A stretch of DNA of 64,000 bases from Natronococcus sp. AD-5 (GTDB lineage: Archaea; Halobacteriota; Halobacteria; Halobacteriales; Natrialbaceae): positions 4,081,150-4,145,149 of the forward strand of contig NZ_CP132294.1 of NCBI RefSeq assembly GCF_030734285.1, given 5' to 3'. Made by a program: the position numbers and the translations under genes. Every line of letters begins with the position of its first letter. Positions within the stretch are counted from its first letter, which is position 1. Shown piece by piece: positions 54,850 through 63,015 of this stretch. The notes below the pieces were generated by a model. It was not told the DNA's origin. It saw nothing but the letters and a program-made list of their open reading frames with translations, and made no database searches.

Positions 54850-55044
54850 ATGCTCGAACCCGCGACCGCGATACCGCTCCAGATCGGCGGCGTCAGCTTC
54901 CTGTACTGGGCAGTGATCTTCTTCATCCTCGCGATCGTCGCCGCCGCCGTCGGTGCCCGCGGGGTCGCCGGCGTCTCGATGGAGATCGCACGCATCTTCG
55001 TGCTGATCTTCCTCGTCCTCGCGGTGATCGCGCTTCTCCTGTAG
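54850..55044 (+). CDS. DUF1328-family small membrane protein
   Basis: A 64-residue protein with two helices: SFLYWAVIFFILAIVAAAVG and a GVAG turn, then ARIFVLIFLVLAVIALLL. This is the DUF1328/YtjA layout. Members are stress-linked in bacteria, but the exact function is unknown. The ATG at 54850 is preferred over one eight codons upstream because of the promoter spacing. Confidence 0.88.
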   Translation: MLEPATAIPLQIGGVSFLYWAVIFFILAIVAAAVGARGVAGVSMEIARIFVLIFLVLAVIALLL

Positions 55045-55161
55045 GCTTCCGGCGCTTCCGAACGCCGGTCGACGGAGGTCCCGTCGAGACCGTTCGATGC
55101 CTCCGGGTCGTCGCCCACCGCGGCGATCCGTTCGGTCGCCGGGCCGGGGCCGCAACGGGAG

Positions 55162-55719
55162 TCAGCTCTTCCACAGCCGCCAGAGCGCCCGGTACAGCGT
55201 CCACGCGTCGCACTCGAGGCGAGCCGTCGCCGATCGGCAGGTCTCGAGGTACGCCTCGTACGCGTCGACCGACGGCGGATCCGGGAAGGGGTCGGCGAGC
55301 GATCCGCGGTCGAACAGGACCGTCCACTCGCGCTCGCCGACCACGATGCACGCGTCGGGATCGGCGAACAGCAGGAAGGCGGAGGCGACGGGAACGTCGA
55401 CGCCCTCGAGCGCGAGCAATCGGTCGATCCGATCGGCCGGGTCCGACGCCGCGGCGACGTCGGTGACGGCGTCCCGAACGTCGTCGAACTCGTTCCGCCC
55501 GAACCGGGCCTCGCGTTCCCGTCGTTCGGCGCTCGGAACCGCGCCGAGAAACCGCCGGTAATACCACTGGACGATCCACTCGGCGTCCCGCCAGCCGAAC
55601 TCCCCCGACTCGAACGCGCCGGGAAGGGTCTCTACCGCCTCCTGCTCGACGGGGAACAGCGGCTCCTGCTCCCGGTACTCGTCGGCTTTCGTCGCGACGA
55701 TCGACCGAGAAAGCGTCAT
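55162..55719 (-). CDS. Conserved haloarchaeal protein, hypothetical
   Basis: A 185-residue soluble, mostly helical protein (MTLSRSIVATKADEYREQEP, then AEWIVQWYYRRFLGAVPS, then DRIDRLLALEGVDVPVASAFL, then WTLYRALWRLWKS). The middle segment LALEGVDVPVASAFLLF resembles a helix-hairpin-helix, as in DNA-binding glycosylase-like folds, but the rest is not assignable. It stands alone between the DUF1328 and fdhA genes. Confidence 0.75.
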   Translation of the reverse strand: MTLSRSIVATKADEYREQEPLFPVEQEAVETLPGAFESGEFGWRDAEWIVQWYYRRFLGAVPSAERREREARFGRNEFDDVRDAVTDVAAASDPADRIDRLLALEGVDVPVASAFLLFADPDACIVVGEREWTVLFDRGSLADPFPDPPSVDAYEAYLETCRSATARLECDAWTLYRALWRLWKS

Positions 55720-55926
55720 CGTGTGGTTCCTTCGGCGCGTAAACTCGTGAGCGTTTCCCCGGCTTGCAGCGGCGTTTCAACGCCCTCTAACTCGCAGTCG
55801 TCTTTCAACGCCGTCGATAGGCGAGCAGCCCCCTCACATGTGTATTGCTAGAAAGACTCATGGGCGTGGGCGAAGACCGTCCACGTGTCAACCAAGGTGC
55901 GATCCGACACCTAGTTAATCAGAACA

Positions 55927-58053
55927 ATGTCCAGTGAGAACCGAGACGCGGTCAAGACGATCTGTCCGTACTGCGGCGTCGGCTGCGGGATACGGATCCA
56001 GCAGGGCGAGGAGCCCGGCGACGTACGGTTCATGCCGTGGGGCGACGCGCCGGTCAACGAGGGGCGCATCTGCATCAAGGGCGGCGCGGCGACGGAAGTG
56101 GTCGATCACGAGGACCGGCTCACCGATCCCCTGATCAAAGAAGGCGGCGAGTTCCGGGAGGCGACCTGGAAGGAGGCCTACGAGTACGTCGTCGACGAAC
56201 TCGAGCGAATTCGCGAGGCGTACGGTCCCGACGCGACGGGCTTTTTCGGCTCGTCGAAGACGATGAACGAGGAGAACTACCTCCTCCAGAAGCTCGCGCG
56301 CCGGTACGGCACCAACAACGTCGACAACTGTACGCGGATGTGCCACGCCTCGACCGTCTGGGCGCTGCGGACGAGCCTGGGCGCGGGCGCGATGACCAAC
56401 AGCATGCGCGACCTCCGCGAGGAGGCCGACGTCTTCTGGATCCAGGGGGCGAACCCGGGCGAGCAACACCCGATCGCCAACGGTCAGTACTTCCGGCAGG
56501 CGGTCCTCGACGGGGCGACCGTCATCCAGGTCGATCCCCACGCGAACAAGACGACCCGGTCGTTCCAGATCGACGACACCGACCGGCACGTGCACCTCCA
56601 GTTGAATCCGGGAACCGACATCCCGCTGCTGAACGTCGTCCTCAAGACGGTCCTCGAGAACGACTGGATCGACGAGGAGTTCATCGCGGAGCGCACCGCG
56701 GGGTTCGAGCACCTGAAGGAGACGCTCGCGGAGTTCGACGAGGAGGCCGCGGCCGAGGAGTGCGGCGTCCCGCTCGAGGAGATCGAACTGGCCGCCGAGA
56801 AGTACGCCACGGCGGAGAACGCGGCCATCTTCACCGGGATGGGGATGAGCCAGCACGCCTGCGGCGTCGACAACGTCCAGAACGAGATCAACCTCGCGCT
56901 GATCACGGGCAACGTCGGTCGTCCCGGCACCGGGGTCAACCCGCTGCGCGGCCAGAACAACGTCCAGGGGACCTGCGACGTCGGCGCGATGCCGAACGTG
57001 CTGCCGGGCTACCAGCTCGTCGACGACGACGAGGCCCGCGCGGCCGTCGAGGAGGTCTGGGGGTTCGACATCCCCGACGAACCCGGCCTCACGAACGTCG
57101 AACTCTCCCACAAATTCGGCGAGTCCGTCCACGGGCTGTACGTGATGGGCGAAAACCCCGTTATGTCCGAGCCGGACGCCAATCGCGTCGCCGAGCGGAT
57201 CCAGGAACTCGAGTTCATGGTCGTCCAGGACATCTTCATGACTGAGACGGCAAAGTACGCCGACGTCGTCCTGCCGGCGACGACCTGGGCTGAACGCGGC
57301 GGTACCGTAACAAACACGGATCGGCGGGTCCAGCGGATGCGCGGCGTCGACAAAGTCCACGAGAACACGAAACACGACCTCGAGATCGTCTCCGAGATCG
57401 GCAAGCGGCTGTTCGACGATGGGGAGGAGCTGTTCGAGTTCGACGACCCCGAAGCGGTGTTCGAAGAGCTCCGGCAGGTCTGTCCGAGCTACCACGGGAT
57501 GACCTACGAGGCGCTCGGCGAGGAGGGGATCCACTGGCCCTGCTACGAACCGGGCGATGAAGGCGACCCCTACCTCTACGCCGAGGCGTTCGACACCGAC
57601 AGCGGCCTGGGTCACGTCGAGGGCGTCCGCCACACGCCGCCGGCCGAGACCCCCGACGACGAGTACCCGCTGATCCTGACGACCGCGCGCCTCGAGGAAC
57701 ACTACAACACCGGGACGATGAGCACCCGTTCGCCGACGCTCAACCGGCGGACGCCGGAGAACTTCGTCGACGTTCATCCGGCCGACGCCGAGCGGTACGG
57801 GATCGAGGACGGCGACGAGGTCGTCCTCAGATCCCGCCGCGGGCGGATCGCGGTGGAGGCGGAGGTCACCGAGGACATCAAGGAGGGCGTCGTCTGGACG
57901 ACGCCCCACTTCGCGGCCGCCGCCGCGAACAGACTCACGAACGACGTGCTCGACGAGCGGGCGAAGATCCCCGAGTACAAGGCCGCCGCCGCGGAGATCG
58001 CGGTCGACGTCGAGCCCGCAGACGCGGATGCGGAATCGGCGGCCGACGACTAA
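55927..58053 (+). CDS. fdhA: Formate dehydrogenase alpha subunit (molybdopterin enzyme)
   Basis: A 708-residue molybdopterin oxidoreductase. The 4Fe-4S ligands are C13, C16, C20 and C49 (CPYCGVGC and GRICIKGG). The catalytic C139-H140 pair (NCTRMCHAST) sits where formate dehydrogenases hold Cys or SeC. Later motifs are QGANPGEQHP, TGMGMSQHACG, GNVGRPGTGVNPLRGQNNVQG and the C-terminal HNTGTMSTRSP-type region. It oxidises formate to CO2. No beta (iron-sulfur) or gamma (membrane) subunit is adjacent, so the electron acceptor is unknown. Two small genes converge on its 3' end with overlapping stops. Confidence 0.92.
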   Translation: MSSENRDAVKTICPYCGVGCGIRIQQGEEPGDVRFMPWGDAPVNEGRICIKGGAATEVVDHEDRLTDPLIKEGGEFREATWKEAYEYVVDELERIREAYGPDATGFFGSSKTMNEENYLLQKLARRYGTNNVDNCTRMCHASTVWALRTSLGAGAMTNSMRDLREEADVFWIQGANPGEQHPIANGQYFRQAVLDGATVIQVDPHANKTTRSFQIDDTDRHVHLQLNPGTDIPLLNVVLKTVLENDWIDEEFIAERTAGFEHLKETLAEFDEEAAAEECGVPLEEIELAAEKYATAENAAIFTGMGMSQHACGVDNVQNEINLALITGNVGRPGTGVNPLRGQNNVQGTCDVGAMPNVLPGYQLVDDDEARAAVEEVWGFDIPDEPGLTNVELSHKFGESVHGLYVMGENPVMSEPDANRVAERIQELEFMVVQDIFMTETAKYADVVLPATTWAERGGTVTNTDRRVQRMRGVDKVHENTKHDLEIVSEIGKRLFDDGEELFEFDDPEAVFEELRQVCPSYHGMTYEALGEEGIHWPCYEPGDEGDPYLYAEAFDTDSGLGHVEGVRHTPPAETPDDEYPLILTTARLEEHYNTGTMSTRSPTLNRRTPENFVDVHPADAERYGIEDGDEVVLRSRRGRIAVEAEVTEDIKEGVVWTTPHFAAAAANRLTNDVLDERAKIPEYKAAAAEIAVDVEPADADAESAADD

Positions 58054-58421
58054 CCGCGCCGTCCGTCCGCTCCGACGATGACCGGCTCGCGGATCTCGAG
58101 CGCCGTCTCGAACTCGTCCTCGCGATCGGTTCGGCGACCGATCCGCAGCAACTGCTCCTCGTGCGCCCGGCGGACGGCCGACCGCTCGCGCTCGCTGAAC
58201 TCGAGGCGCTCGCCGAGGTCGTCCCAGTGGCCCCACTCGACTAGAAACGCCTCGAGGTCCTCGCCCGCGTATAGGCGCTCGTACTCGCGTCGGTACCGCT
58301 CGAGTTCCGGACCCAGGTGCGCTTGCGCTAGATCCACGAGGTCCGGCAGTCGGGTCGTCGACACGCTCGCCTTCGCCGCGGTGAGAAGCATGATCTGTCC
58401 CTCGATCGGTTCGCCGGCCAT
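58050..58421 (-). CDS. Conserved haloarchaeal protein linked to formate dehydrogenase
   Basis: A 123-residue helical protein (MAGEPIEGQIMLLTAAKASVS, then DLVDLAQAHLGPELERYRREY, then RSAVRRAHEEQLLRIGRR). It converges with fdhA, sharing four bases at the stops, and is transcribed with the next gene upstream (one-base overlap). The position next to a molybdopterin enzyme and a MoaD-related gene suggests a role in formate dehydrogenase assembly or maturation; unproven. Confidence 0.72.
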   Translation of the reverse strand: MAGEPIEGQIMLLTAAKASVSTTRLPDLVDLAQAHLGPELERYRREYERLYAGEDLEAFLVEWGHWDDLGERLEFSERERSAVRRAHEEQLLRIGRRTDREDEFETALEIREPVIVGADGRRG

Positions 58422-58687
58422 CAGCCGCCCGCCCGCATCGCCTTCTGAGCGAAGTCCTCGACCAGCGGCTCGAGCGTCTCCGGATCGCCCTCGAAGACGA
58501 CCGTCACCTCGGTCAGCGAGAGCGTCGGACCGACGTCGACGGTGTCCGAAGAGATCGCCGCCGTCCAGTCGTCGCCCTCGACCGTCTCCTCGTCGACGCG
58601 CTCGCCGCCCAAGTTCGTCAGGTAGCGGATCGCGAGCCGCTCGGAGATGCCGCGAAAGGAGCGTTCGACGCGCGTTCGCGTTGCCAT
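58421..58687 (-). CDS. MoaD-related small protein (DUF1952-like)
   Basis: An 88-residue protein (MATRTRVERSFRGISERLAI, then GDDWTAAISSDTVDVG, then LTEVTVVFEGDPETLEPLVEDF, and KAMRAGG at the end). It resembles the C-terminal domain found in MoaD-related proteins (DUF1952), which I associate with molybdenum-cofactor enzymes; this is from memory and moderately certain. Cotranscribed with the 58050-58421 gene via a one-base overlap. Confidence 0.6.
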   Translation of the reverse strand: MATRTRVERSFRGISERLAIRYLTNLGGERVDEETVEGDDWTAAISSDTVDVGPTLSLTEVTVVFEGDPETLEPLVEDFAQKAMRAGG

Positions 58688-58762
58688 ACCTCCCGATTCG
58701 ATCGCCAGGTGAATAAAGTCGCGCTCGACGGCAACCGCCCGCTCGCGAGACCGGTTCGCCGC

Positions 58763-59083
58763 TCAGAGCACCCCTCTAAGCACCACGACCGACACCACGC
58801 CGGTACCCAGCGCCAGCAGGATGCTCTCGGTTCGCCACATCACCGCCAGGACGAGCGCGGCGGCGCCCCACTCGGCCGGGCCGCCCGCCGCGAGCTCCGG
58901 CCCGAGGATGGCGATCACGATCGCGCCCGGCAGGACCGAGAGCCCGGCCTCGAGTCGGTCGCTCATCTCGATCCGGTTGACGAGCCACAACCCGCCGGTC
59001 TTGGTCGCGTAGGTGATGACCGCCATCGCGAGGATGACGCCGACGGCGACGGGGTCGAGCGAGAGCGCCCCGTCACCGATCAT
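58763..59083 (-). CDS. azlD: Branched-chain amino-acid exporter subunit AzlD
   Basis: A 106-residue membrane protein with three hydrophobic helices (VGVILAMAVITYATKTGGLWL, LSVLPGAIVIAILGPEL region, AALVLAVMWRTESILLALG). The pattern with YATK and LPGAIVIAILGP is the AzlD family. It pairs with AzlC to export branched-chain amino acids. Its start overlaps the end of azlC by 11 bases, so they are coupled. Confidence 0.9.
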   Translation of the reverse strand: MIGDGALSLDPVAVGVILAMAVITYATKTGGLWLVNRIEMSDRLEAGLSVLPGAIVIAILGPELAAGGPAEWGAAALVLAVMWRTESILLALGTGVVSVVVLRGVL

Positions 59084-59840
59084 GCCGAATCACCTCGACG
59101 AGCGCCGCGGCGAAGCCGCCGAGCAGGATGTACCACCGCCCCGGAAGGAGTTCCGCGGCGGTGACGGCGGTGCCGAGCGAGATCACCCAGGGGACGAGCG
59201 TCGATCGCCCCTCCCAGAGTTCGGCCGCGAGCGCGACGAAGACCGCCGCGAGCACGAAGTCGAACCCGTACTGCGCGGGGTTGCCGACCGTTCCGCCCGC
59301 GAGCGTGCCGACGATCGTCGAGCCGACCCAGAAGGTCCAGATCGCGATGCCGCTCCCCAGGAGGAACGCGCCCCGCCTGTTGCCGGCGCGGAAGTCCCGC
59401 ATCGTCAGCGCCCAGTTCTCGTCGGCCATGAAAAACAGGCTGCCGTAGGCCTTCGGGGCCGAGAGGCGGCGGAACCAGGGCTGGAGCGCTGCTCCCATCA
59501 GCGAGTAGCGCAGGTTGATCGCGAACGTCGTGACGAGGATCGCGGTGACCGGGACCGGGTTCGCCCACAGTTCGACGGCGACGATCTGGGACGCGCCGGC
59601 GACGACGAGCGCGCTCATCAGCGCCGCCTCCGCGACGCTGAGGCCGACCTGGCTGGCGAGGACGCCGAACGCAACGCCGTAGCCGGCGACGCCGATCGCG
59701 ACCGGAACGCAGGTGAGAAATCCGGCGCGGACGCCCCGCCGGTCGAACGTTACGCGATCGGAATTCGGCGTCTCCGCTCGCCCGTCGTCCCCGCTCGCCG
59801 CGGTGAGTTCGCGGTCGCTCGACTCGGAGTCGCCCTGCAT
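59073..59840 (-). CDS. azlC: Branched-chain amino-acid exporter subunit AzlC
   Basis: A 255-residue membrane protein. RAGFLTCVPVAIGVAGYGVAF, LMSALVVAGASQIVAVELW, LRYSLMGAALQPWF and FMADENWAL are the AzlC family motifs. The first 35 residues are an acidic, disordered extension. It forms the transport channel with AzlD. The pair lies between the molybdopterin-related genes and the SAMP gene, with no evident functional link. Confidence 0.92.
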   Translation of the reverse strand: MQGDSESSDRELTAASGDDGRAETPNSDRVTFDRRGVRAGFLTCVPVAIGVAGYGVAFGVLASQVGLSVAEAALMSALVVAGASQIVAVELWANPVPVTAILVTTFAINLRYSLMGAALQPWFRRLSAPKAYGSLFFMADENWALTMRDFRAGNRRGAFLLGSGIAIWTFWVGSTIVGTLAGGTVGNPAQYGFDFVLAAVFVALAAELWEGRSTLVPWVISLGTAVTAAELLPGRWYILLGGFAAALVEVIRHDR

Positions 59841-59979
59841 CGATACTTCCTACACTCACCTCCGGCGACCGACTCGTAAATCCTTCTCGAAAGCGGAACC
59901 GAGCGATCGGAATCGCGGTAGCGCCCTCGAGCGGATCGGGCGACCGACTTCCGCGGGTCGTTCGCTCGCTTCGGGTTCG

Positions 59980-60258
59980 TCACCCGCCGGCGACCGGCGG
60001 GAACACCGACAGCGTGTCCCCCTCCTCGAGTCCCGTCTCCGGTCCGGCCATGTGGACGACGTCGCGTCCGTTCTTCAACACGCTCAGCTGTGGTCGGATC
60101 GCCCCGTCCTCGAGCAGTCGCCCCTCGAGATCGTCGTACTCGTCCTCGAGCGAGGCGAGGACGTCGCCGACGGTCGCGTCGTCGTCGAACGCTTGCGTCC
60201 GCTCCTTTTCTCCGATGGCGTCGCGAAAGGTGGCGAAGAACCGTAGATCGAGTTCCAT
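59980..60258 (-). CDS. samp1: MoaD/ThiS-family ubiquitin-like small modifier (SAMP1 type)
   Basis: A 92-residue beta-grasp protein: MELDLRFFATFRDAIGEKER, then SVLKNGRDVVHM, and ends SVFPPVAGG. The terminal GG is activated by an E1-like enzyme. In haloarchaea this type acts both as a sulfur carrier for molybdopterin synthesis and as a protein modifier. It is close to the formate dehydrogenase group, so molybdopterin supply is a plausible part of its job here. Confidence 0.9.
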   Translation of the reverse strand: MELDLRFFATFRDAIGEKERTQAFDDDATVGDVLASLEDEYDDLEGRLLEDGAIRPQLSVLKNGRDVVHMAGPETGLEEGDTLSVFPPVAGG

Positions 60259-60352
60259 GGTCGATGGTCGTAGTACGAAACCATAAGTTCGGGCGGTGGC
60301 GACCGGTGGCGACGGTTCGTTCCGTCGACCCGTCGCTTCGCCGCTCCGCCGC

Positions 60353-60703
60353 TCAGTCCGCCGACGCCGTCGGCGGTGAGGTGTACGAGACGGCGTCGAC
60401 GTCGACGCTCTCGAGGAGGTCGTCGATCGCGCCGGCGCCGCGGTCGCTCGCCTCCTCTGCGTCGTCGGCCTCGACCGGAACGGTGATCGCGAACGCGACC
60501 GCGATGGTGTAGGGATCGAACGGCGCGGTCGGGTGTTCGTACACCTCGGCCCCGGTTATCTCCCAGTCGGTGATCGTTCCCTCCGCCGCGAGGGACTCGA
60601 GCGCGTTCGCGAGTTGGCCGGTCGCGTCGTCGATCGCGGTCGTATCGCTTCCCCCGTGCAGCGTCACGAGCGTCCTCCCCTCGCGCGAGACGGCGAATTC
60701 CAT
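60353..60703 (-). CDS. Conserved haloarchaeal protein, hypothetical
   Basis: A 116-residue soluble acidic protein (MEFAVSREGRTLVTLHGGSDT, then GTITDWEITGAEVYEHPTA, then PYTIAVAFAITVPVEADDAEEA). The alternating pattern suggests an alpha/beta ferredoxin-like fold. I do not recognise a family. Confidence 0.78.
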   Translation of the reverse strand: MEFAVSREGRTLVTLHGGSDTTAIDDATGQLANALESLAAEGTITDWEITGAEVYEHPTAPFDPYTIAVAFAITVPVEADDAEEASDRGAGAIDDLLESVDVDAVSYTSPPTASAD

Positions 60704-60783
60704 ATTCGTTCTAGCAAGTCGCGGGATTTGAACGCTCGGGTTGGTTTCTCATACCGGTCGTCGAGCTCGAGTCGGCGAGCCCG

Positions 60784-61893
60784 TCACGAGGAGAGGCCGT
60801 CGTAGACCCGCGCCAGTTGCCCGAGCGAGTGTTCGACCGAGAGCATCGCCCGCCGTCGCCGACAGAGATCCGAGAGCCGCTCGTTCTCCGCTATGGTACG
60901 ACGGATCGCCCAGCGGAACTCCTCGAGGTCGCCCGGATCGTAGCGGTAGCCGGTCTCGCCCTCGATGACGCTGTCGATCAGCGCGCCGGCGTCGACGGCG
61001 ACGACCGGCGTCCCGCAGGCGGTCGCCTCGAGCGCCACGAGTCCCTGGGTCTCGACCGAACTCGGAAAGACGAAGACGTCGAGCGCGGAGTAAAACGCCG
61101 GGAGTTCGTCGCGCTCGAGAAAGCCGAGAAATCGGACGTCGGCGTCCGTCTCCGAGGCGTGTTCCTCGAGGTCCTCGCGAGCGGGGCCGTCGCCGGCCAG
61201 CACGAGCGTGTGATCGGTGCCGGCGACGGCGTCGATCGACTCCTCGAGGTTCTTTTCGGAGCCGTGACGGCCGGTGTAGCCGAGCAGCGGCCCGTCCGGG
61301 AGCTCGTAGCGCTCGCGCAGCGAGGTCGGGTCCGTCGGCCGGAAGAAGTCGGTGTCGATGCCGTTCGAGACGACGGTTACCTCGGTGTCCGCACCGATCT
61401 CCTCGAGGAGGTGCTGCCGGGCGAACGACGTCGGGGCGACCACGTGATCGACGTTCTCGAAGAACGCTCGTTCGTAGGTCCGACAGACCCGCTGTCCCGG
61501 TTCGACGAGGGGACCGGGGACGCGGTCGGCCACGCGGTCGTGAAGCAGCGTGTGGTACGACGCGACGACGGGGACGTCGCGTTTCCGAGCGAATCGTACG
61601 CCCGCGAATCCGACGGTGAAGGGCGTGTGCACGTGAACGACGTCGTGCGCCTCGAGGTCGGCGGGGATCGTCGGCAGGCCGAGCCGGTACCGCGGATACA
61701 GCGGCGCCCCGACGCTCGGGAGTGCGAACTCGCCTTCGCCGGGCTCGTACCCTTCCATTTCCGGAAAGACGACGGACATCGACGTCCGACAGCGGGGCCA
61801 GCGCCGACGCCAGAGCGAAACCGTGTAGGTGACGCCGTTGACCGTCGGCAAGTAGAGGTCGGTGAACGCGGCGACGGTCTCCGTCCTGGTCAT
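60784..61893 (-). CDS. Family 4 glycosyltransferase (GT-B fold)
   Basis: A 369-residue GT4. VHVHTPFTVGFAG and SYHTLLHDRV lie in the N-terminal half; VVSNGIDTDFF and LGYTGRHGSEKNLEESI start the C-terminal half; FVFPSSVETQGLVALEATACGTPVVA is the EX7E donor-binding motif (ETQGLVALE). It transfers a sugar from a nucleotide or lipid donor to a lipid or glycan acceptor. The start at 61893 (MTRTETVAAFTDLYLP) is chosen over one five codons upstream. Confidence 0.9.
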   Translation of the reverse strand: MTRTETVAAFTDLYLPTVNGVTYTVSLWRRRWPRCRTSMSVVFPEMEGYEPGEGEFALPSVGAPLYPRYRLGLPTIPADLEAHDVVHVHTPFTVGFAGVRFARKRDVPVVASYHTLLHDRVADRVPGPLVEPGQRVCRTYERAFFENVDHVVAPTSFARQHLLEEIGADTEVTVVSNGIDTDFFRPTDPTSLRERYELPDGPLLGYTGRHGSEKNLEESIDAVAGTDHTLVLAGDGPAREDLEEHASETDADVRFLGFLERDELPAFYSALDVFVFPSSVETQGLVALEATACGTPVVAVDAGALIDSVIEGETGYRYDPGDLEEFRWAIRRTIAENERLSDLCRRRRAMLSVEHSLGQLARVYDGLSS

Positions 61894-62031
61894 CGGTCGA
61901 CGATGCACCGTCGGCGGTAAAATCAGTTCTGCATCCGATACGTTCGCTCCGCGGTGCCGGCCGGACCACGAGCATCGTCCGAGTCGGCTTCGATTCTCGC
62001 GGTGGGATCGACCGAGGGACCGGCCGGTCGG

Positions 62032-62511
62032 TTACTCGATCCGGAACGAGACCCCGTGATCGGAGAGCAACGACCGCATTCGTTCGACGCCGCCGCTCGA
62101 GTCCCAGCCCTGTCCCGTGTAGTGTCGGTACGGGTGGCGAAGCCAGGAGTATTCGCGGTGGGCGAACACCTCGATGTTCTCGACGCTCGTTTGAAACAGC
62201 GCGACGTGAAGTTGCCGCCGCGCGAGCGGGGACCGTCGTCGGACCCAGCTCCCGGCCGACAGCCGGCCGTCCTCGTGTACTTTCAGGGAGGCGATCGGTT
62301 CGGGCGCGAACGACATCGCCTCGAGATCCGAACGGAACTCGCAGAGGCCGCGCTGGACGGTGCCGACGTACTCGTCGGGATGTTGCGTACACTGTGCGAA
62401 GCCGCCGAGGGGTTCCTTGATCCGATGGAGGGTCGGGAGAACACGACGGCGAACCCGCGTCGCCAAATCGAGCGTTTCGGGTAGTCCGTCTCGTTCGTCA
62501 GTCGCGCTCAC
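62032..62511 (-). CDS. Conserved haloarchaeal protein, hypothetical
   Basis: A protein of about 159 residues. Its GTG start at 62511 gives SATDERDGLPETLDLATRV; a GTG two codons upstream (62517) is equally possible. Motifs: RRRVLPTLHRIKEPLGGFAQ, LHVALFQTSVENIEVF and HREYSWLRHPYRHYTGQGW. It has many histidines, tyrosines and tryptophans in the last part. Family unknown to me; it lies just upstream of the glycosyltransferase on the same strand, about 140 bases from its start. Confidence 0.75.
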   Translation of the reverse strand: MSATDERDGLPETLDLATRVRRRVLPTLHRIKEPLGGFAQCTQHPDEYVGTVQRGLCEFRSDLEAMSFAPEPIASLKVHEDGRLSAGSWVRRRSPLARRQLHVALFQTSVENIEVFAHREYSWLRHPYRHYTGQGWDSSGGVERMRSLLSDHGVSFRIE

Positions 62512-62628
62512 GAACACACTACCGAGCGCGAGTGCAAAATTATTGTGGGTTTATCCGCACCGGCTTTATAACCGACCGTTCGAAGCCGTAAGCCGCTCCA
62601 CCTGCACCGCCCGCCGGCGCGAATATCG

Positions 62629-63015
62629 CTACAGATCCTTCAGGCGGATCCCGTCCTCGACCAATCGCGCGTTTCGCTCGCGTTCGAGGTGGTCGCCGAG
62701 TTCGTCGTGTTCGTACAGCTGGGCGACCACGTCGGCGTACAGCGTTCGCCACGCGATCGCGTAGATCGGCGACTGGCCCCACGCCCGCAGTTCGGGCACC
62801 AGTTCGTCGTAGGTCTGGTAGCGCTCTTCGAACCGATCGACCGCCTCGAGGACGCGTCCGGCGGCCTCGCGGTCGTCGTCGGCTTCCTCGAGCACCCGGT
62901 TCAACTGTCGCTCCCAGCCGGCGACGGCCTCTTTCATATCGGCCGCGGCGGTCTGGTCCTCGTCGGGGAGTCGCTCGAGCAGCGGTTCCGGCACGCCGAG
63001 TGAAATCTCTTCCAT
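62629..63015 (-). CDS. Conserved haloarchaeal helical protein, hypothetical
   Basis: A 128-residue acidic, helical protein (MEEISLGVPEPLLERLPDED, then AGWERQLNRVLEEADDDREA, then DELVPELRAWGQSPIYAIAW, then YEHDELGDHLERERNARLV). A coiled-coil or four-helix arrangement is likely. No known family recognised. Confidence 0.75.
   Translation of the reverse strand: MEEISLGVPEPLLERLPDEDQTAAADMKEAVAGWERQLNRVLEEADDDREAAGRVLEAVDRFEERYQTYDELVPELRAWGQSPIYAIAWRTLYADVVAQLYEHDELGDHLERERNARLVEDGIRLKDL

Noticed and set aside
55915..58236. A 773-codon open frame on the minus strand opposite fdhA
   Set aside because: It mirrors fdhA and shows no conserved motif; it is a high-G+C composition shadow.
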